Shown one piece after another: positions 1 to 5,001 of a stretch of DNA of 6,414 bases (its first letter is position 1; each line of letters begins with the position of its first letter). The DNA is from Candidatus Omnitrophota bacterium. Its GTDB lineage: Bacteria > Omnitrophota > Gorgyraeia > Gygaellales > Profunditerraquicolaceae. Location: positions 1 through 6,414 of the forward strand of contig JACRHO010000008.1 of NCBI GenBank assembly GCA_016212045.1. The letters are read 5' to 3'. A model generated the notes under the pieces. The model saw only the letters and a program-made list of their open reading frames with translations, made no database searches and had not been told where the DNA came from. The translations under genes and the position numbers were made by a program.

Positions 1-953
1 ATAAAAAGACAGTAGTTGTTACAGGAGGAGCAGGATTTATCGGTTCGCATCTGTCTGAGCGGTTAATCAGCGAGGATTTTAGGGTTATCTGCTTAGATAA
101 TTTTATCACCGGCAGACCGGAGAATGTAAAGCACCTTATTAAAGATAAAAACTTTAGATTTATAAAACACAATGTCACAAGATATATTAATCTTAAAGGA
201 AAAATAGATTATGTTTTGCATTTTGCTTCACCTGCCTCGCCAGAAGATTATTTAAAATTTCCTATTCAGACTTTAAAGGTAGGCTCTTTAGGCACGCATA
301 ATGCCTTAGGATTAGCTAAAGAAAAAAAGGCAAAATTTATGCTGGCTTCTACTTCGGAAGTTTACGGCGATCCGTTAGTGCATCCCCAGCCAGAGAGTTA
401 CTGGGGTAATGTCAATTCTATCGGAGTGCGTGGATGTTATGACGAATCCAAGCGTTTTGCCGAGGCAATTACCATGGCATATCAGCGGGTGCATAAAATA
501 GATACGCAGATTGTCAGGATTTTTAATAGCTACGGACCCAGAATGCGTATAAACGATGGCCGCGTAGTGCCTAACTTTATCTATCAGGCCTTAAGTAACA
601 AACCTATAACTGTATATGGAAAAGGTACCCAAACCAGAAGTTTTTGTTATATTGATGATTTAATTGAAGGAATATTTAGACTGATGAATTCTCGCCTTAA
701 TGAACCGATAAACTTGGGTAATCCTGATGAATTTACGATTTTAGAATTAGCCAAGATTGTGATTAAATTAACGCAGAGCAAAAGTAGAATTGTCTTCAAA
801 CCTCTGCCTGCCGACGACCCCAAGCAGCGCCAGCCCGATATTAGCAAGGCAAAGAGATTGCTTAAATGGCAGCCCCAGATACAATTAGAAGAAGGGCTTA
901 AAGAGACGATGGGCTGGTTTAAGGCAGAAAAACAACTTCGTGAATTCTCTTGA
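1..953 (+). CDS. uxs: UDP-glucuronate decarboxylase (UDP-xylose synthase), 5' end outside window
   Basis: The enzyme converts UDP-glucuronate to UDP-xylose with bound NAD+, in the cytoplasm, supplying nucleotide sugar for polysaccharide or glycan synthesis. The reading frame is open from base 3 (316 codons before the TGA); the family is usually about 310-320 residues, so only the first few residues are missing. Numbering from base 3, the NAD-binding Rossmann motif TGGAGFIGSH is at residues 7-16, the PASP motif at 77-80, the STSEVYGDP active-site strand at 116-124, the YxxxK pair at Y146/K150, the GPRM...NDGRVVPNF signature at 178-192, and an RSF.YIDDL motif follows. An internal TTG at 216 is not the start, because the Rossmann fold lies upstream of it. 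No terminator follows, and the stop codon sits inside the next promoter. The family (extended SDR) is certain; the UXS assignment rests on the PASP and GPRM...NDGR signatures. Related epimerases are the alternative. Confidence 0.9.
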   Translation, partial: KKTVVVTGGAGFIGSHLSERLISEDFRVICLDNFITGRPENVKHLIKDKNFRFIKHNVTRYINLKGKIDYVLHFASPASPEDYLKFPIQTLKVGSLGTHNALGLAKEKKAKFMLASTSEVYGDPLVHPQPESYWGNVNSIGVRGCYDESKRFAEAITMAYQRVHKIDTQIVRIFNSYGPRMRINDGRVVPNFIYQALSNKPITVYGKGTQTRSFCYIDDLIEGIFRLMNSRLNEPINLGNPDEFTILELAKIVIKLTQSKSRIVFKPLPADDPKQRQPDISKAKRLLKWQPQIQLEEGLKETMGWFKAEKQLREFS

Positions 954-978
954 CAAAATTTAAAGTAAGTGGTATAAA
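950..978 (+). promoter_or_regulatory. Sigma-70-type promoter P1 for the major pilin
   Basis: TTGACA (950-955, perfect -35) is separated by 17 bases from TATAAA (973-978). A TG at 970-971 gives an extended -10. The predicted start is near 985, leaving a leader of about 100 bases before the pilin ATG. The uxs stop codon TGA (951-953) lies within the -35 box. Confidence 0.75.
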
Positions 979-992
979 GAAGGATAATAAAG

Positions 993-1021
993 GTGACCGG
1001 CGCTTAAGAAGCAGTTATAAT
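993..1021 (+). promoter_or_regulatory. Possible second promoter P2 for the major pilin
   Basis: GTGACC (993-998, 4 of 6 matches to the -35 consensus), a 17-base spacer and a perfect TATAAT (1016-1021). The predicted start is near 1028, giving a leader of about 57 bases. It lies downstream of P1, so the two could act in tandem. It is weaker evidence than P1 because such matches occur by chance in AT-rich leaders. Confidence 0.4.
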
Positions 1022-1066
1022 AAATAGTGTCAAAATAAAGAGCGCAAAAAGTCAATTTTACCTTAG

Positions 1067-1074
1067 AAAGGAGG
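1067..1074 (+). promoter_or_regulatory. Strong ribosome binding site of the major pilin
   Basis: AAAGGAGG, a near-perfect anti-16S match, ends 10 bases before the ATG at 1085 and fixes that start. It is the only strong Shine-Dalgarno in the window. The two minor-subunit operons lack one, which suggests that this gene is translated at a much higher rate. Confidence 0.8.
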
Positions 1075-1084
1075 GCTACAGAAG

Positions 1085-1501
1085 ATGAGAAAAGGTTTTA
1101 CGCTCGTGGAAATCATGATTGTAGTAGCAATCATTGCTCTGTTAGCGGCGATTGCTATACCTAACCTATTAAGGGCAAGAACCACGGCTAATGAATCCGC
1201 TGCCCAGGCAACCCTGAGGACTATTTCTACAGCATTGGAGACTTATGCTGCCGCTAGTAATGGTCAATATCCATCTGCCGAGAGTGCTTTATTAGCCCCT
1301 GCGGCAAACCCACCATTTCTAAACAAATCGTATTGCACTCAGACGGAGAATGGTTATACTTATGGCTGTGCACTAAATACACCAGGTTATACTTTAACTG
1401 CTCGGCCAGTAAACTGCACCACTGCCGGCACCAAGAGCTTTACTATGTCTACAGGCGGAGTGCTGGTTACGGATGCAACCTGCACCGCTGCTGGCGGATA
1501 G
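1085..1501 (+). CDS. Major type IV pilin / GspG-like pseudopilin
   Basis: This is a structural subunit of a type IV pilus-like filament (or a type II secretion pseudopilus), inserted in the inner membrane and then polymerised. Residues 1-4 (MRKG) are the class III leader, cut before F5 by prepilin peptidase. Mature Glu5 (E9) and Pro22 (P26) are both present, in a hydrophobic helix running to about residue 29. The globular part has the GspG/PilE-like order NGQYP (59-63), GYTLTARP (101-108) and a FTMSTGGVLV strand (119-128). It is rich in Ala and Thr and carries four cysteines (84, 95, 111, 133) that could form two periplasmic disulfides. At 138 aa it has typical length. It forms a separate one-gene unit with its own promoter, strong Shine-Dalgarno and terminator, as expected for an abundant subunit. 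Pilus versus pseudopilus cannot be decided from the sequence. Confidence 0.92.
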   Translation: MRKGFTLVEIMIVVAIIALLAAIAIPNLLRARTTANESAAQATLRTISTALETYAAASNGQYPSAESALLAPAANPPFLNKSYCTQTENGYTYGCALNTPGYTLTARPVNCTTAGTKSFTMSTGGVLVTDATCTAAGG

Positions 1502-1529
1502 CACTTTGTGTTGTAAAAAGTTTTACGCA

Positions 1530-1566
1530 AAGGGCGAGTGAATAGTCACTCGCCCTTCTTATTTTT
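1530..1566 (+). terminator. Rho-independent terminator of the major pilin gene
   Basis: A perfect 12-bp stem (1530-1541 with 1546-1557, core GGGCGAGTGA/TCACTCGCCC) has a 4-base loop (ATAG). It is followed by CTTATTTTT (1558-1566). The next promoter's -35 begins two bases later, so transcription of the pilin and of operon A is cleanly separated. Confidence 0.95.
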
Positions 1567-1567
1567 C

Positions 1568-1596
1568 TTGACTATTTGATAGCGCCAACATAAAAT
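1568..1596 (+). promoter_or_regulatory. Promoter of operon A, near-leaderless
   Basis: TTGACT (1568-1573), a 17-base spacer and TAAAAT (1591-1596). The usual start distance puts +1 near 1603, only about 4 bases before the ATG at 1607. There is no Shine-Dalgarno. The extended box TTCTTGACTA and the -10 TAAAATA recur in the promoter of operon B. Confidence 0.7.
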
Positions 1597-1606
1597 ATTA
1601 TCTAAT

Positions 1607-2017
1607 ATGGTCAGAAATAAAAAGTCAGGGGTTAGCCTGATTGAGCTCTTATTTGCGATAACTATTTTGGTCTTTGTGCTCACCGGGCTACTAGTGCTTT
1701 TTATCAACTGTCTCTTCCTGAATGCCTCCTGCCGTAATCTCGCCACTGCCCTTAGTCATGCCCAATATATAGTGGAAGAAATTAGAGGCACAACCTTTAG
1801 CGAGATCGAGTCAAAGATTAACCATAATGACTGGGACCTTGATACAGATGAATTATCGGGCATAGCATATAATTTTTCCACACTGCCAAATGAGAATATA
1901 AATACGGAAACGTTTCAGTCTGGGAATCCGTTAGGAGTTTCTGTAGGAGTTACTTGGAAAGACCGCAACCAGAGAAATAGAAACACGGAATTGCGGACAT
2001 TGATTACAAACTATTGA
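1607..2017 (+). CDS. Minor pilin, PilV/GspI-like (operon A)
   Basis: Predicted minor subunit of a type IV pilus or type II secretion-like filament; GspI/PilV-type proteins are part of the tip complex that primes assembly. The leader MVRNKKSG (1-8) is cut before V9. The motif is VSLIE, so mature Glu5 is present, but residue +1 is Val rather than Phe. A membrane helix runs to about residue 36. Past it, AQYIVEEIRG (52-61) and a C-terminal VGVTWKDRNQ strand are characteristic of this subclass and match the operon B paralogue (AQYVLEQIKG; VNVSWNERNG). Length 136 aa. It is the first gene of operon A; the ATG lies 10 bases after the -10 box with no ribosome site. The stop TGA overlaps the next ATG by one base, implying coupled translation. 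Class assignment is by pattern. Confidence 0.82.
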   Translation: MVRNKKSGVSLIELLFAITILVFVLTGLLVLFINCLFLNASCRNLATALSHAQYIVEEIRGTTFSEIESKINHNDWDLDTDELSGIAYNFSTLPNENINTETFQSGNPLGVSVGVTWKDRNQRNRNTELRTLITNY

Positions 2018-2499
2018 TGCGGGCATTTACCTTAATAGAGGTCTTAATAAGTATAGTTATATTTGGGCTGCTCATCGTAAGTATCTACAGCGTGTTAAAT
2101 GTAGGGAGTAATACATATTATACAGAGACAGGCTTGAGCAGTCTGCAGCAAGAGGCGCGCCGGGCTTTGGAGTGGATGACGAGAGAATTGCGCGAATCTA
2201 CCAGTAGAACCATTAGTGTTATTGATGCTAATAATGATAGAATTACCTTTAATACCATTACAGCATCTAATATCCAGTATTATCGCGATAGAAACGATAT
2301 TAATGGCGACGGCGTTACTAATCAGGTAATTCGCGAATATCCAGCGGGCATAAGAAAGATTTTAGCCAATGATATCACCAAGTTGAAGTTTTCAGAGAGC
2401 AGTAATTTCTTAGAAATACAATTAGAGGCAGGCAAAACTTCCATGCGCAGAGAGTTATCGTTTCCTTTAAAGGGCAAGGTAAATTTAAGGAATGAATAA
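2017..2499 (+). CDS. Minor pilin, PilW/GspJ-like (operon A)
   Basis: Predicted tip-complex subunit of a pilus or pseudopilus. I choose ATG 2017 (TGATG junction with the upstream stop); a TTG at 2014 would add one residue. The leader is only three residues, MRA, cut before F4. Ala replaces the usual Gly at -1, which prepilin peptidases tolerate. Glu5 (E8) is present and the helix runs to about residue 28. The segment LQQEARRALEWMTRELRES (43-61) is the amphipathic helix typical of PulJ/PilW proteins and matches the operon B copy. A D-x-N-x-D-G loop (D94, N96, D98, G99) resembles a dockerin or EF-hand calcium loop but does not fully fit either. Length 160 aa. It overlaps the next gene by 8 bases. 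Confidence 0.82.
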   Translation: MRAFTLIEVLISIVIFGLLIVSIYSVLNVGSNTYYTETGLSSLQQEARRALEWMTRELRESTSRTISVIDANNDRITFNTITASNIQYYRDRNDINGDGVTNQVIREYPAGIRKILANDITKLKFSESSNFLEIQLEAGKTSMRRELSFPLKGKVNLRNE

Positions 2500-3583
2500 A
2501 AAAGGAATCGCCTTAGTTTTAAGTTTTATGATTATAGCCTTTCTTACTATTCTGGGTAGTGTTTTTGTCTCCGGGAGTATCTCAGAGAGTAATATTAACC
2601 GCCGCTATGCTAATTCTACGCAGGCCTTTTGGATTGCCGAGGCAGGCTTAGCGCAGGGATATTATAATTGGGTTAACAGTATTGCCCAGCCGCAGGGGGC
2701 GGTTAATTTTGGGAATGGCTCGTATACCATAAATACCAGTAGCCTTCCTGATGTTACTGTAAGTGCAACCGTAGGGGGCGTTCAGAAAAACATTAAGGCA
2801 TCTTTTGTGCGTATCCCTTTAGTATTTGAAAATACCCTTTCTGTGGGAGGCAACCTTTCTTTAAGCGGGCTTCTGGCAAGGGTAGAGGTTTATGGCAAGA
2901 CCCGCATTTCTGGCACATATTCACGCAGTGGCGCCCAGGGATGGTTTGAGGATAAACAGGAAGGTGTAAGCCAGAATAATACAACTATACCTATCCCCGA
3001 TTACAATAAAAATGGCACGGCTAATGAATTTTCTGACTTTGTTTTGTTCGGACAGAAGGCAGTGCAAAGTTATCCAGCAGATGAGATAGTATATATCCAG
3101 ACCAGTGGCACGGTAAATATTTTCCCCAACAAAAAGCTCGTCGGCAAAAAGGTGATTTTCGTGGAAGGGGCTAACCCCGGCGAAGGCGATGTAAATATCT
3201 TATTTGATGCCACCTGGCGGGAGGGAGAGGACATAACAGTTATTTCTACCGGCACCATTACCTACGTGCAGCCTCTGCAGTATCAGGAGGAGGCGCGCCT
3301 AAGCACTGTTTCCTGGGATGATTATAATGAAATCTCAATATTTAGAAGCCAACATGAGAGCGTAGTTTATGCCCACGACGACTCAAATTTTGTAGATGTC
3401 CTTGAATGGGGTTCCACTACAGGCAATATTATTACTAATGACGCCACTTCATTGAGAGAAGTTTTAACTTACGAAAAATATTATTATTCTAACCGCGCCT
3501 ATAATGGAGACCTGCCTCCTGGATTTCAATGGCTGCCCGGTAATACTGGCAGGCCGCAAATGAGGGACTGGCAAGACTTATGA
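2492..3583 (+). CDS. PilX/GspK-like large minor pilin (operon A)
   Basis: Predicted largest tip subunit. The leader MNKKG is cut before I6. Mature position 5 is Leu (L10), not Glu, as in GspK-type proteins, which cap the filament and need no Glu5. The membrane helix spans about 6-27, followed by SESN (31-34) and AFWIAEAG (45-52), the PilX N-terminal signature; the operon B paralogue has it at the same positions without gaps. The rest is a long Gly/Asn/Thr-rich, beta-strand-rich passenger (about 110-290), with VGGNLSLSG (118-126), VYIQTSGTVNIF and ITVISTGTITYV segments suggesting a beta-solenoid or sandwich. Two predicted Ca-type side-chain clusters are possible, one at D170/N172/N174/G175. 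At 363 aa it is much longer than the others. The start ATGAATAA overlaps the previous stop; its own stop overlaps the next gene (ATGA). Confidence 0.8.
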   Translation: MNKKGIALVLSFMIIAFLTILGSVFVSGSISESNINRRYANSTQAFWIAEAGLAQGYYNWVNSIAQPQGAVNFGNGSYTINTSSLPDVTVSATVGGVQKNIKASFVRIPLVFENTLSVGGNLSLSGLLARVEVYGKTRISGTYSRSGAQGWFEDKQEGVSQNNTTIPIPDYNKNGTANEFSDFVLFGQKAVQSYPADEIVYIQTSGTVNIFPNKKLVGKKVIFVEGANPGEGDVNILFDATWREGEDITVISTGTITYVQPLQYQEEARLSTVSWDDYNEISIFRSQHESVVYAHDDSNFVDVLEWGSTTGNIITNDATSLREVLTYEKYYYSNRAYNGDLPPGFQWLPGNTGRPQMRDWQDL

Positions 3584-4050
3584 AAAAAGAAATTATCATT
3601 ATTAGCATAATAATTACATTTACTTTTTTTATAGTTTTATTTTCTATTTACGAGATGCAAAAAATAAAAAGACAGGTAATTAAGGCAATACCAGAAGAAA
3701 AAGGCCAAATATATCAGCCTGCCCCTAAATTAGTTCCTTCTCGGCCGCAAGATTATGGCATGATTGTGATTGATGAATATAACCGGCCCCAAACTCAAGA
3801 GGATTGGGATAATCTCTTGGGCGCAAAGATTAGAGCATTAAAATCTGAACTCCCAAGCGAAGCAAAAGAGAAAATTAGAGAACAGATAAAAGAAGACCCA
3901 CAGGTTACGCAAGACAAAATAAAACAGATTGACGAAGTTATTGTTAAGTGCCAGGATATTTTAAAAGACGAACCCAATAATCAAGAGGCCAAAGAAAGAT
4001 TAGAACGGCTGATGATGCTTAAAAGTATCGCCAAGGAACTCCCTGATTAG
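3580..4050 (+). CDS. Membrane-anchored helical protein of unknown function (operon A)
   Basis: I do not recognise this protein. It has one N-terminal membrane segment (about residues 5-24, IIIISIIITFTFFIVLF) after MKKE, with no prepilin signal, so the rest should face the periplasm if the positive-inside rule holds only weakly, or the cytoplasm if reversed. A Pro-rich linker (about 45-57) leads to DYGMIVIDEYNRP (58-70), then Lys/Glu-rich helices. The last part, with DILKDEPNNQEAKERLERL (126-144), looks like a single TPR-type helical pair. Length 156 aa. It overlaps the PilX-like gene by 4 bases (ATGA) and is the last gene of operon A, so it is probably made with the minor pilins. An assembly or scaffold role (bitopic, like GspM/PilN-type proteins) is a guess from position. 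Operon B has no visible counterpart within the window. Confidence 0.7.
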   Translation: MKKEIIIISIIITFTFFIVLFSIYEMQKIKRQVIKAIPEEKGQIYQPAPKLVPSRPQDYGMIVIDEYNRPQTQEDWDNLLGAKIRALKSELPSEAKEKIREQIKEDPQVTQDKIKQIDEVIVKCQDILKDEPNNQEAKERLERLMMLKSIAKELPD

Positions 4051-4067
4051 AACTTGTCTTTTTGTTC

Positions 4068-4096
4068 TTGACTAACTAATGATAGTGACGTAAAAT
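4068..4096 (+). promoter_or_regulatory. Promoter of operon B, near-leaderless
   Basis: TTGACT (4068-4073), a 17-base spacer and TAAAAT (4091-4096). The predicted +1 is near 4103, about 6 bases before the ATG at 4109, and there is no Shine-Dalgarno. It shares TTCTTGACTA, spacer length and TAAAATA with the operon A promoter. No convincing terminator separates it from the preceding gene, so read-through from operon A is possible. Confidence 0.7.
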
Positions 4097-4108
4097 AATT
4101 GTAATTCT

Positions 4109-4549
4109 ATGAAAGAGAAAAGGTTAGGCTTTACCCTCATTGAGATAATGGTGGTGGTTGGGCTAATTTTAATCTTGCTGACCATTGCTGTCCCCAATTA
4201 TTTGCGTTCCCGCCTGGTGGCCATAGAAAATATGGCGGTCTCAAATATCCTGACCATCCACAATGCCTGTCAATTATATCATATAAATAATGAGACCTAT
4301 CCTGATAGTCTATCTGATTTAACCACGCCAAATTCTAATCCTCCCTATTTAGATAATGTTTTAGCATCGGGTGAAAAACAGGGTTATCAGTTTCTCTATA
4401 CCTCTGTAGATGATAATCATTTTACCCTCAGGGCAGAACCCGCCTCCACTGGTTTATTAACTGCCAGATTCTTTTACCTTGATGAGGTAGGGGTAGTGCA
4501 TGCCAGGGGAGGTAGTTCTGCGGGCTCAGATGACCCTATTTTTAGATGA
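4109..4549 (+). CDS. GspG-like pseudopilin / second type IV pilin (operon B)
   Basis: Predicted shaft-type subunit of a pilus or pseudopilus. The leader MKEKRLG is cut before F8; FTLIE gives Glu5, and AVPNYLRSR carries the conserved Pro22 at the end of the hydrophobic helix. The globular part shows the GspG order: NNETYPDSLSDL (55-66), NPPYLD, GYQFLY, FTLRAEP, and a final FFYLDEVGVVHARGG strand, comparable to the Y.D..G. end of major pseudopilins. It has one cysteine instead of the four in the major pilin at 1085. It is 146 aa. It lacks a ribosome binding site and starts a few bases after the predicted transcript start. The stop overlaps the next start (ATGA). It probably assembles with the I/J/K-like proteins that follow. 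Confidence 0.85.
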   Translation: MKEKRLGFTLIEIMVVVGLILILLTIAVPNYLRSRLVAIENMAVSNILTIHNACQLYHINNETYPDSLSDLTTPNSNPPYLDNVLASGEKQGYQFLYTSVDDNHFTLRAEPASTGLLTARFFYLDEVGVVHARGGSSAGSDDPIFR

Positions 4550-5001
4550 TAAAATTATCAAATAAGGGATTTACCCCGTTAGAGATGGATAGTTGTTCAA
4601 GGATAGATTACGGAAACGCCTCAGAGGAGATAGTCCAAGAGAGGCGTTTCTTATCTCTAACGGGGTTTACCCTCTTGGAATTATTGACCGCAGCGGCAAT
4701 TCTCGTTGTAGTTATATCTGGGCTATTGCTTACCTTTGTTTATTGTACAGTATTAAATGAGTCAAATAATAATTTAGTAAAGGCAACTAATGATGCGCAG
4801 TATGTGCTGGAACAGATAAAAGGCCTCCCTTACGAAGAGATATCTAGCTATACGCCACCTGCGTTTGGTAATTTAGAAAATGAGAGCGTAACTGTGAGTC
4901 GGACTATTGGTTCTACTATCAGCGAGATTACTGTAAATGTTAGCTGGAATGAGAGAAATGGTCAGAAAAATTTTTTGCTTTCCACGCGCATCGCAAAATA
5001 G
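4546..5001 (+). CDS. Minor pilin, PilV/GspI-like, with a 32-residue in-frame insertion in its signal (operon B)
   Basis: Predicted tip subunit, paralogue of the gene at 1607. The start ATG overlaps the previous stop (ATGA). The protein opens with NKGFTPLEM (6-14), which looks like a prepilin signal but has Pro at +3 and no hydrophobic helix after it. The true signal, TGFTLLELLTAAAIL (39-53), follows, with cleavage after G40 and Glu5 at E45. Deleting the 96-base insertion would leave leader MIKLSNKG then FTLLELL, a normal 8-residue leader, so the present 40-residue leader is derived. The mature part has AQYVLEQIKG and VNVSWNERNG, matching the operon A copy. In-frame ATG at 4585 (M14) is an alternative start but has no ribosome site. 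Total 151 aa, about 111 after cleavage. Whether such a leader is still processed is unknown. Confidence 0.8.
   Translation: MIKLSNKGFTPLEMDSCSRIDYGNASEEIVQERRFLSLTGFTLLELLTAAAILVVVISGLLLTFVYCTVLNESNNNLVKATNDAQYVLEQIKGLPYEEISSYTPPAFGNLENESVTVSRTIGSTISEITVNVSWNERNGQKNFLLSTRIAK
4566..4672 (+). repeat. Palindromic insertion element inside the prepilin-signal codons
   Basis: The outer arms ACCCCGTTAGAGAT (4573-4586) and ATCTCTAACGGGGT (4653-4666) are perfect 14-bp inverted repeats. The inner arms GAAACGCCTC (4613-4622) and GAGGCGTTTC (4641-4650) are perfect 10-bp inverted repeats around an 18-base loop; 26 bases lie on the left between the arms and only 2 on the right. Direct repeats GGGATTTACCC (4566-4576) and GGGGTTTACCC (4662-4672), with one mismatch, lie 96 bases apart and look like a target duplication. 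Ninety-six is a multiple of three, and the frame stays open. GGATAG occurs twice (4587-4592, 4601-4606). It resembles in principle the in-frame palindromic elements known from Rickettsia; I do not recognise this one. No transposase is encoded. Confidence 0.8.

Noticed and set aside
979..1066. Riboswitch, for example cyclic-di-GMP type, in the pilin leader
   Set aside because: No conserved riboswitch core is visible; only a 4-bp local hairpin and a 6-bp long-range pairing, both of which are expected by chance.
1513..1526. GTAAAA/TTTTAC hairpin just after the major pilin stop
   Set aside because: It is a weak AT-rich stem with a 2-base loop, directly before the much stronger terminator. No role can be supported.
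1903..1918. TACGGAAACGTTTCAG resembles 4609-4624 inside the palindromic element (14 of 16 bases) and includes the palindrome GAAACGTTTC
   Set aside because: It lacks the outer arms and the second inner arm and is in a different reading frame of a normal pilin gene. Chance similarity is more likely than an element remnant.
2793..2984. Open frames on the minus strand (for example 2793-2984, 3070-3258, 4873-5208)
   Set aside because: They lie opposite strongly supported pilin genes, encode low-complexity or cysteine-rich sequence without family motifs, and have no promoter or ribosome site.
4050..4067. GAAC...GTTC with a T-rich loop as a terminator between operons A and B
   Set aside because: It is only a 4-bp stem with a 10-base loop, and the T run is inside the loop. 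It is too weak to be an intrinsic terminator.
4573..4666. Invertible DNA segment switching the pilin N-terminus
   Set aside because: The 14-bp arms could in principle support inversion, but there is no recombinase here, and inversion would not exchange alternative pilin sequence. The direct repeats fit insertion better.
4937..4957. Upstream ATGs at 4937 and 4949 as the certain start of the GspJ-like gene
   Set aside because: They give longer leaders without a better ribosome site. They are kept only as alternatives to 4958.
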